Of a stretch of DNA of 5,013 bases, positions 1-5,013 are shown one piece after another (within the stretch, counting starts at the first letter, position 1; each line of letters starts with the position of its first letter). The translations under genes and the position numbers were made by a program. The notes beneath the pieces are model-generated. The model was not told where the DNA came from and searched no databases. It saw nothing but the letters and a program-made list of their open reading frames with translations. This DNA is from Candidatus Zixiibacteriota bacterium (GTDB taxonomy: Bacteria; Blakebacterota; Blakebacteria; Blakebacterales; Blakebacteraceae): assembly GCA_030604325.1 (NCBI GenBank), contig JAUVWC010000127.1:1-5013 (forward strand), given 5' to 3'.

Positions 1-2
1 AT

Positions 3-1556
3 CTGACAGTGAAATCTCCGGGCGCGGACGAGATCTGTTCCGTGGAAGCTCTGGCCCTGGATAACAGCCGGGTGGTGGCAAGAGCAACCGGTCCCGTTGG
101 ATCAGCCCTTGCACTACACATCCCCGACGCAAAGCTCTGGTCACCCGATTCGCCCTCTCTCTACGACCTCAAGGTAACGTTGCTGGAACAGGGCAGTGCC
201 ATCGATGAAGTAGAGAGCTACTTCGGTATGCGGAAGATCTCCCTGGGCAGGGACGACGAGGGCGTGCTGCGGATTCTTCTCAACAACGAGTTCCTATTCC
301 AGCTCGGGCCGCTGGATCAGGGCTTCTGGCCGGACGGCCTCTACACGGCACCCACCGATGAGGCACTGCGCTACGACATCGAGGTCACGAAGGAGCTCGG
401 TTTCAATATGGCCCGCAAGCACGTCAAGATAGAGCCGGACCGCTGGTATTACTGGTGCGACAGGCTGGGGCTGCTGGTGTGGCAGGATATGCCGAGCGGC
501 GATGAGTATATTGGCCACGACGACCCCGATATTGAACGCACCGCCCAGTCGGCGAGGCAGTTCGAACTCGAACTGAAACGTGCCATCGACGCCTTCTACA
601 ACCATCCCTCCATCGTGATGTGGGTACCGTTCAACGAGGGCTGGGGGCAGTATGACACCGAACGACTCGCCAGCTGGATCAAGGAATACGACCCCACGCG
701 CCTGGTGAACAACACCAGCGGCTGGGCCGACCGCGGCGTGGGTGACGTACATGACATCCACTCCTATCCCGGACCGGCGGCGCCCGAGCCCGAACCGGAC
801 CGCGCCATGGTCCTGGGGGAGTTCGGCGGGCTCGGCTACCCCGTCGCCGGTCATCTGTGGCAGAGCGAGAGGAACTGGGGTTACCGCAGCTATGATTCCC
901 CTGAGAAGCTGACCTCTGCTTATGAGACTCTGCTGAGGAGACTGCACCGGTTGATCGGTGATCCCGGCCTGTCGGCCGCCGTATACACTCAGACAACCGA
1001 CATCGAAACCGAGGTCAACGGACTGATGACCTACGACCGGGCGGTGATAAAGATGGACGCCGAGCGTGTCGCCGCCGCCCGCCGCCGGCTCGAGATGCCC
1101 CCACCGGAAATCACCACCGTCGTACCCACTTCGCAAGAGACGGCCTTCTTGTGGCGGTATACGATGCAGCAACCTCCGGAGGACTGGTACCGGCCCCGCT
1201 TCGATGCTTCCTCATGGAGGGAAGGAGAGGCCGGTTTCGGGAAGCAGGACACCCCGGGAGCGGTGGTGCGGACCGGCTGGGAGACTTCCGATATATGGAT
1301 TCGCAGGGAGTTCGATCTGCCGCGGGGCAGTTATGACAATCTCTACCTTCTGATCCATCACGACGAGGATGCGGAGGTTTATATCAACGGTGTGCTGGCG
1401 GTGAGACTGGGCGGCTACACCTCAAATTACGTTGATGAAGCGATCTCTCCAGAGGCAAGGGCTGCTCTTAGACGCCGTGGGAACGTGCTCGCCATCCACT
1501 GCCACCAGACCAGAGGGGGACAATTCATCGACGCCGGATTTGTCACTATTCGCTAG
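3..1556 (+). CDS. Glycoside hydrolase family 2 protein (beta-galactosidase/glucuronidase-like), 5'-truncated by the window edge
   Basis: This is a retaining exo-glycosidase of clan GH-A. Residues are numbered from the GTG at position 9, which is probably not the true start: the frame is open to the window edge and the first residues already read as a beta strand of the Ig-like domain, so the usual N-terminal sugar-binding domain lies outside. Residues 1-80 finish the Ig-like domain, ending in the typical YFGMRKI. The TIM barrel follows, with RKH at 136-138, WQDMP at 158-162, FNEGWG with acid/base E210, and GEFGG with nucleophile E271. Residues about 370-515 form an added jelly-roll domain (W..RFDASSW, HDEDAEVYING at 451-461, GGQFIDAGF near the end) like those on many environmental GH2 enzymes. 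It ends at TAG, 10 bp from the stop of a possible small minus-strand ORF, and is convergent with the fusion gene. The family is secure from the motifs. The substrate (galactoside, glucuronide, mannoside or arabinopyranoside) cannot be told from the sequence. Export is unknown because the N-terminus is missing. Confidence 0.93.
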   Translation: MTVKSPGADEICSVEALALDNSRVVARATGPVGSALALHIPDAKLWSPDSPSLYDLKVTLLEQGSAIDEVESYFGMRKISLGRDDEGVLRILLNNEFLFQLGPLDQGFWPDGLYTAPTDEALRYDIEVTKELGFNMARKHVKIEPDRWYYWCDRLGLLVWQDMPSGDEYIGHDDPDIERTAQSARQFELELKRAIDAFYNHPSIVMWVPFNEGWGQYDTERLASWIKEYDPTRLVNNTSGWADRGVGDVHDIHSYPGPAAPEPEPDRAMVLGEFGGLGYPVAGHLWQSERNWGYRSYDSPEKLTSAYETLLRRLHRLIGDPGLSAAVYTQTTDIETEVNGLMTYDRAVIKMDAERVAAARRRLEMPPPEITTVVPTSQETAFLWRYTMQQPPEDWYRPRFDASSWREGEAGFGKQDTPGAVVRTGWETSDIWIRREFDLPRGSYDNLYLLIHHDEDAEVYINGVLAVRLGGYTSNYVDEAISPEARAALRRRGNVLAIHCHQTRGGQFIDAGFVTIR

Positions 1557-1774
1557 ATATCTTGATTCACTCAGTGACGGGGATGTGTCGTGCCATCCGG
1601 TTGCTTTCTAATTCTACAAACCTGCCTGAACGTAACTCGTACATCGTGCCACACTTCGGACAGCGGACCCTATCCCCGTTACGCCGCTGTTTCCTGCTCC
1701 AATCTTCGGCCGGATGGTGGGAGACCTCCTCCCCACTAATTACATTCCTCTAAAACCAGGGTAAGCCTTATCAC
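1557..1774. other. Convergent junction between the GH2 gene and the fusion gene
   Basis: The two large genes converge here. The junction holds the possible small minus-strand ORF, a palindrome AGATATCT overlapping the GH2 stop (1555-1562) and an inverted repeat TCACT-C-AGTGA (1567-1577). A GTGGG...CCCAC hairpin with a roughly 10-nt loop can form near 1717-1736 but has no T-run on either strand. No clear intrinsic terminator is visible for either gene. Confidence 0.45.
1567..1740 (-). CDS. Possible small protein with a CPKCG half zinc ribbon, no standard start codon
   Basis: A minus-strand frame runs from just after a TAG at 1750-1752 to a TGA at 1567-1569. If it starts at the ATT at 1738-1740 it gives 57 residues. 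It is charged and hydrophilic, with GDRVRCPKCGTMYELRSG in the middle, a pattern like the first knuckle of many zinc ribbons, and an end reading ARHIPVTE. Only one CxxC pair is present, so a metal site would need a partner chain or other ligands. There is no ATG, GTG or TTG before the internal ATG of TMYEL. The ATT has AGGA five bases upstream, so it could be a rare ATT start, or the frame could be the remnant of a longer gene. It lies 34 bp downstream of the fusion gene in the same direction and could share its transcript. I do not recognise a family, and a chance open frame remains possible. Confidence 0.33.
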   Translation of the reverse strand: MSGEEVSHHPAEDWSRKQRRNGDRVRCPKCGTMYELRSGRFVELESNRMARHIPVTE

Positions 1775-4700
1775 CTATCTCGTGTAGAACTTGTGTATCG
1801 TAGTCTGCCTGTAAGTCTGCCCCGGCCTGAGAATAGTTGATGGGAAATGGGGATGGTTCACCGAGTCGGGGAAATGCTGGGCTTCGAGGCAGAATCCGTA
1901 GTGCTGATCATAAACAACCCCCCCAGGGCCCGTGAGGGTTCCGTCGAGGAAGTTGCCCGTGTAGAACTGCACGGCCGGCTCGGTGGTGTAGATCTCCATC
2001 ACCCGCCCGCTGCGGGGTTCATATACTCTGGCCGCCAGAAATGGTTCCTCAACCGTCTCCTGCTGGTTCAGGACATAGCAGTGATCGTACCCACCGGCAA
2101 ATTGATCACCCCGGATCTGCCGCATGCGCGAGCCGATGGTCCTGGGTTCGGTGAAATCCATTATCGTTCCGGCCACCATCATCAACTCACCCGTGGGAAT
2201 CAATGTCTCGTCAACCGGCAGGAATTGGTCGGCGTTGAGCATCAGCTCATGATCCAGGATGTCTCCGGAACCCGCTCCGGCAAGGTTGAAGTAACTGTGA
2301 TGGGTGAGGTTGACCGGGGTCGGGCTGTCGGTGGTGGCGGTGTAGTCGATACGAAGCTCGTTGTTGTTCGTCAACGTATAGACGACCTCGACGGAGAGGT
2401 TGCCGGGGTAGCCCTCCTCCTGGTCGGGGCTGAGGTAGGTCAGCCTCAGCGCAGGCCCCTCCTCCGTCTCCTGCGGTTCGGCCTTCCACACGACTTTGTC
2501 GAATCCCTTGATACCCCCGTGGAGATGATTTGGACCGTCGTTGTGGGCGAGGATGTACTCCTGCCCCTCGAGGGTGAATCTGCCGTTGGCGATCCGGTTT
2601 CCCACGCGGCCGATGATGGAGCCGAGATAGGGATGGCCGTCGAGGTATTCCTCCAGCGTATCGAGACCGAGCACGATGTTGCCGAGTATGCCCTCCCGGT
2701 CGGGAACCTCCAGCGACACCAGAATGCCACCGTAGTTCGTGATCCTGGCCCTCAGACCGTTAGCATTGGTCAGTGTGTAGATATTCACACCGAAAGGCTC
2801 CTGCTGGATGTTCATATCGGCTTGTTCAGACATGTAACGAGGCAGCCACACCGCCATCTCGCCCACGCCACGGTGCGACCAGGCGTAGTAGGGAATGGCG
2901 GTGAAATCGACCGGCTCTTCCGTACCGGGCCCTTCCCCGCCGCCGCGGGCTCTGGCCAGCGCCGTAGTCCGCAATACCGTCACCCCGCCCAGAAGATCGG
3001 GGAGATGCTCTGCTGTGAACTCCGCCTCATCCGGCAGCACCAGATGCGACACCTGCCCCCCGTTGTCGGCGAACTCGGCACAGTAGACGATGGGACCGCG
3101 CTCCAGAGCTACCAGTCCGGCATCCTCCTTTACCATGGGATGTGCCACCACCCGGCGGACCGGCATCGGCAGGTGCAGCTCGATCATGTCACCGGCTCTC
3201 CAGGTCCGCGTTATACGGGCGAAACCGTCCTCCAGCTCCAGCCCGTGCGGCTCTCCATTGATCTTCAGCCCGATCTCTCCGGCCCTCTCTCCCGTGCCGG
3301 CTCCCTCGAGGTAGCTATAGAGATCACTCGGTACGGGCCTGCCCCGGGCCCAGCCCGGTATACGCAGCTTGATGGTGAACCTCTCCGGATGCTCGGGAGT
3401 AATCCTGACAGTCACATCCCCGTCCCATGGATAGCTGGTCTGCTGAGCCAGGTTGACCGTATTGTCATCCAGCTTCACATTCCCCGCGCCACCGATATAG
3501 AGACCGACGTAGATCACATCATCCTCACAGGCATATACGTAGCCCGCAATTGACGGCAGGAACCGCACAACGTTTACCGGGCAGCATGAGGTACGGAACC
3601 ACGGCTGACGGGTAGCAGATCCGTGGTTGAAACCGTACTCACCGTCGGAAGCCAGCGGAGTGGGATAGAAGAATAGATCGCCGCTGAGCGATACCCCGGA
3701 GAGGAAGCCGTTGTAGAGAACACGTTCCAGCACATCGAGGTAGCTGGCGTCACGGTGTACCAGGAACATGCGGTAGTTCCACATGGCATTGGCAATGGCG
3801 GCACACGTCTCGTTGTAAGCCGTCGCGTTCGGTAGATCGTAATTGTCGCCGAAAGCCTCCCCGCGCCGGCTGGCGCCGATGCCGCCGGTCAGGTAGAGCT
3901 TCTTGGAGACGACGTTCTCCCAGATACGGTCGAGGGCGTCGATGTACTCCCGCCGGCCAGTCAGGGCGGCCACATCGGCCATGCCGCTGTAGAGGTATCC
4001 GGCACGGACGGCATGACCCACCGCCTCGCTCTGCTGGATCACCGGCTCATGGTCCTGGCAGTACTCGCCGTAGAGCTCGCGGTCGTGGGCGTAGCCGCGC
4101 TCATCGAGGAAGAACCTGGCCAGATCCAGGTATTTCTCGTCTCCAGTGGCTCGGTAGAGTCTGGTAAGGCCAATCTCGATCTCCTCGTGTCCCGGCACAG
4201 CGTGCAGACCGTCCGGTCCGAATACAGTGTTGATGTGATCGGCCAACCTGATGGCCACCTCGAGGAGGGTGCGCTTGCCGGTAGCCTGGTGGTGGGCCAC
4301 CGCGGCCTCGAACAGATGGCCGGCGCAATACAACTCGTGCATATCCTTCATATTGGTCCACCGCCGGTCGGGTTCCACCAGCGTGTAGTAGGTGCTCAGA
4401 TAGCCGTCGTCCCACTGGGCGGCAGCAATGTCGGCAATCAGATCGTCCAGATAGCGGTCGAGCTCCTCGTCATACATAACGGCCAGGGAGTAAGAGGCAC
4501 CTTCGATGACCTTGTACACATCGGAATCGTTGTAGTAGATCCCTTCGAACTCACCCTCTTCCAGGCGGCCCGCCCTGGCAAAATTGCTGATTCGTCCCGT
4601 CTCCTCACACTTCTGAAAGTCGTAGGGGATGGTGACTTCACGGTTGGTGCGGAGGCGCGGTGACCAGAAACCGTCACGGACCTGGACCTCGGTGAAGGGA

Positions 4701-4807
4701 ACCGGCGCAGCCGCAAAATACTTCTCCCCGCCCGGTAGCAACACGGTGAGGACAGCCACCAGCACCAACAGGCCTGCCGCTCCAATCAGCAATCGTCTGG
4801 TATCCAT
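1775..4807 (-). CDS. GH127 (DUF1680) beta-L-arabinofuranosidase-type enzyme fused to aldose 1-epimerase (GalM)
   Basis: This is a 1010-residue two-enzyme protein. Residues 6-24 are a hydrophobic helix after MDTRR, a signal peptide or anchor. FAAAP at 31-35 could hold a cleavage site, though not a strong one. About 37-657 is a full GH127 domain. Against Bifidobacterium HypBA1 it keeps the acid/base Glu (E317 in GEAF), the zinc ligands E333 and C335 (NETCA), the nucleophile C408 and the zinc ligand C409 (SCCPVN). The conserved active-site histidines are probably H157, H207 and H265. After a linker of about 8 residues, 665-1010 is a full aldose 1-epimerase. By Lactococcus GalM equivalence it has R738 (GNRI), H763 (NHLHGG), H837 (LTHHSYFNL), D908 (YDHC) and E975 (CLEAQHFP). 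The first half should hydrolyse beta-L-arabinofuranosides or related sugars with retention, and the second should interconvert anomers of the product. ATG 4807 is chosen over GTG 4825 because AGGAG sits 7 nt before it. The domain calls are secure; the exact sugar and any coupling are inferred. Aceric-acid-type or GH146-like specificity is an alternative for the first half. Confidence 0.96.
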   Translation of the reverse strand: MDTRRLLIGAAGLLVLVAVLTVLLPGGEKYFAAAPVPFTEVQVRDGFWSPRLRTNREVTIPYDFQKCEETGRISNFARAGRLEEGEFEGIYYNDSDVYKVIEGASYSLAVMYDEELDRYLDDLIADIAAAQWDDGYLSTYYTLVEPDRRWTNMKDMHELYCAGHLFEAAVAHHQATGKRTLLEVAIRLADHINTVFGPDGLHAVPGHEEIEIGLTRLYRATGDEKYLDLARFFLDERGYAHDRELYGEYCQDHEPVIQQSEAVGHAVRAGYLYSGMADVAALTGRREYIDALDRIWENVVSKKLYLTGGIGASRRGEAFGDNYDLPNATAYNETCAAIANAMWNYRMFLVHRDASYLDVLERVLYNGFLSGVSLSGDLFFYPTPLASDGEYGFNHGSATRQPWFRTSCCPVNVVRFLPSIAGYVYACEDDVIYVGLYIGGAGNVKLDDNTVNLAQQTSYPWDGDVTVRITPEHPERFTIKLRIPGWARGRPVPSDLYSYLEGAGTGERAGEIGLKINGEPHGLELEDGFARITRTWRAGDMIELHLPMPVRRVVAHPMVKEDAGLVALERGPIVYCAEFADNGGQVSHLVLPDEAEFTAEHLPDLLGGVTVLRTTALARARGGGEGPGTEEPVDFTAIPYYAWSHRGVGEMAVWLPRYMSEQADMNIQQEPFGVNIYTLTNANGLRARITNYGGILVSLEVPDREGILGNIVLGLDTLEEYLDGHPYLGSIIGRVGNRIANGRFTLEGQEYILAHNDGPNHLHGGIKGFDKVVWKAEPQETEEGPALRLTYLSPDQEEGYPGNLSVEVVYTLTNNNELRIDYTATTDSPTPVNLTHHSYFNLAGAGSGDILDHELMLNADQFLPVDETLIPTGELMMVAGTIMDFTEPRTIGSRMRQIRGDQFAGGYDHCYVLNQQETVEEPFLAARVYEPRSGRVMEIYTTEPAVQFYTGNFLDGTLTGPGGVVYDQHYGFCLEAQHFPDSVNHPHFPSTILRPGQTYRQTTIHKFYTR
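1778..2815 (-). other. Aldose 1-epimerase (galactose mutarotase) module of the fusion protein
   Basis: Residues 665-1010, 346 residues, the normal length of a free-standing GalM. It starts MNIQQEPFG, resembling the N-terminus of free GalM proteins, then runs IYTLTNANG, ITNYGG, GRVGNRI, NHLHGG, LTHHSYFNL, YDHCYVL and CLEAQHFPDS in family order. The spacing R738-H763 (25) and H763-H837 (74) equals that of Arg71, His96 and His170 in the Lactococcus enzyme, and E975 matches the catalytic base Glu304. The loop between EPFG and the YTLTN strand is shorter than in many homologues. Activity on arabinose rather than galactose is possible but cannot be read from the sequence. Confidence 0.93.
2837..4699 (-). 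other. GH127 catalytic module of the fusion protein
   Basis: Residues about 37-657. It opens with VQVRDGFWSPR and closes with AIPYYAWSHRGVGEMAVWLP, the usual first and last conserved blocks of DUF1680 proteins, so the module is complete (about 620 residues, family usually 600-680). E317 and E333 are 16 residues apart, exactly as E322 and E338 are in HypBA1. The tandem cysteines are C408 and C409. The common CCPPN motif reads CCPVN here, a small change beside the nucleophile. The zinc-cysteine centre predicts a metal-dependent retaining glycosidase with a cysteine nucleophile. Confidence 0.92.
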
Positions 4808-4908
4808 AACCTCTCTCCTATTCACCCGGCTATGCCGCTCATTGTGATGTTCACGCGATTTTATGGAAACCTCCTGACGTCACGCTGTACGCACGCAAGG
4901 CAGGTCGT
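4808..4908 (-). other. 101-bp leader between two co-directional minus-strand genes
   Basis: Read on the minus strand, this gap holds a perfect AGGAGG (4870-4875) with no standard start codon within 15 nt; the triplet 5 nt further on is ATA. Just before it is the perfect 8-bp palindrome TGACGTCA (4875-4882). GTGA-TGT-TCAC (4844-4854) is a small inverted repeat. A seven-codon frame, MSGIAG plus stop (4822-4842), lies ahead of the real ribosome binding site but has no Shine-Dalgarno. I see no convincing -35/-10 pair and no hairpin followed by a T-run, so the fusion gene may be cotranscribed with the gene upstream. Confidence 0.5.
4815..4819 (-). promoter_or_regulatory. Ribosome binding site of the GH127-GalM gene
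   Basis: AGGAG followed by AGAGGTT and then ATG, a spacing of 7 nt. This site decides the start at 4807. The in-frame GTG at 4825 lies upstream of the site and has no good Shine-Dalgarno of its own. Using the ATG also gives a compact MDTRR n-region directly before the hydrophobic segment. Confidence 0.8.
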
Positions 4909-5013
4909 CTAGAGAATATCTATACTAACACCAAGTGATGATATGTGCTTGTACTGCATTTTGGTGCTGACATCCTTGTCATAGAGGGCTACGAACTCGA
5001 TCTTCACGTTCAG
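4909..5013 (-). CDS. C-terminal 34 residues of an unidentified protein, cut by the window edge
   Basis: The minus-strand frame is open from the window edge to a TAG at 4909-4911. It reads as real protein: LNVKIEFVALYDKDVSTKMQ and then YKHISSLGVSIDIL. Two stretches of alternating polar and hydrophobic residues joined by a charged turn, with the chain stopping on a hydrophobic residue, resemble the last hairpin of an outer-membrane beta-barrel or another beta-rich protein. This is inference from pattern only; no family is recognised. It is co-directional with the fusion gene and ends 101 bp before its ATG, so the two could form an operon. Confidence 0.55.
   Translation of the reverse strand: MNVKIEFVALYDKDVSTKMQYKHISSLGVSIDIL

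Noticed and set aside
294..1172. A 292-codon open frame on the minus strand opposite the GH2 gene
   Set aside because: Antisense to the GH2 catalytic core, with no family motifs; a shadow of codon bias.
1717..1736. GTGGG...CCCAC hairpin as a terminator between the convergent genes
   Set aside because: Only about 5 paired bases and no T-run on either strand; it also lies inside the possible small ORF.
1562..1753. A 63-codon plus-strand frame just after the GH2 stop
   Set aside because: No ribosome binding site or motif; the opposite strand gives a more protein-like sequence with CPKCG.
1847..3553. A 568-codon open frame on the plus strand opposite the fusion gene
   Set aside because: It lies wholly antisense to well-conserved GH127 and GalM motifs, its translation has no recognisable motifs and is rich in repeated Val, Gly, His and Arg, as expected for a shadow frame in G+C-rich DNA.
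4013..4663. A 216-codon plus-strand frame opposite the GH127 N-terminal half
   Set aside because: Antisense to conserved GH127 blocks (HELYCAGH, GHEEIE); no independent support.
4808..4825. In-frame GTG at 4825 as the start of the fusion gene
   Set aside because: No Shine-Dalgarno before it, while the ATG at 4807 has AGGAG at 7 nt spacing.
4844..4854. TGTGA...TCAC inverted repeat as a CRP-type site
   Set aside because: The arms are separated by only 3 nt rather than the 6 of the CRP consensus, and the outer bases do not match.
1..5013. CRISPR array, tRNA, rRNA, insertion sequence or long direct repeats
   Set aside because: None seen; nearly all of the window is accounted for by the two large genes and short spacers.

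Overview
The window is bacterial, with roughly 58-60% G+C by eye, dense coding and clear Shine-Dalgarno use (AGGAG, 7 nt before an ATG). It looks like part of a glycan-degradation locus. The families present (a GH2 with an extra C-terminal jelly roll, a GH127 enzyme and a GalM mutarotase) are common in Planctomycetota, Latescibacterota-like and Bacteroidota-related lineages. The strong Shine-Dalgarno argues mildly against Bacteroidota proper. No taxon can be fixed from this sequence alone.

Layout. (1) Positions 3-1556, + strand: 3' part of a glycoside hydrolase family 2 gene whose N-terminus lies before the window. It holds the end of the Ig-like domain, the complete TIM barrel with both catalytic glutamates, and an added C-terminal galactose-binding-like domain. 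(2) Positions 1557-1774: short convergent junction. It contains a possible 57-codon minus-strand ORF with a CPKCG half zinc-ribbon motif. That ORF has no ATG/GTG/TTG start at its 5' end, only an ATT behind a Shine-Dalgarno-like AGGA. (3) Positions 1775-4807, - strand: one 1010-codon gene that fuses an N-terminal signal/anchor segment, a complete GH127 (DUF1680) beta-L-arabinofuranosidase-type domain and a complete aldose 1-epimerase (GalM) domain. The catalytic residues of both enzymes are intact. (4) Positions 4808-4908: 101-bp leader with the ribosome binding site and a few small palindromes, but no convincing promoter. (5) Positions 4909-5013, - strand: last 34 codons of an upstream gene transcribed in the same direction as the fusion.

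How they may work together. GH127 enzymes remove beta-L-arabinofuranose (or related sugars) from plant-type glycans with retention of configuration. A mutarotase converts the released sugar between anomers. Joining the two in one exported or membrane-anchored polypeptide suggests coupled release and anomer conversion at the cell surface or in the periplasm, next to a GH2 exo-glycosidase that could act on the same glycan. The GH127-GalM fusion is the most noteworthy item in the window. The substrate and the coupling are inferences.
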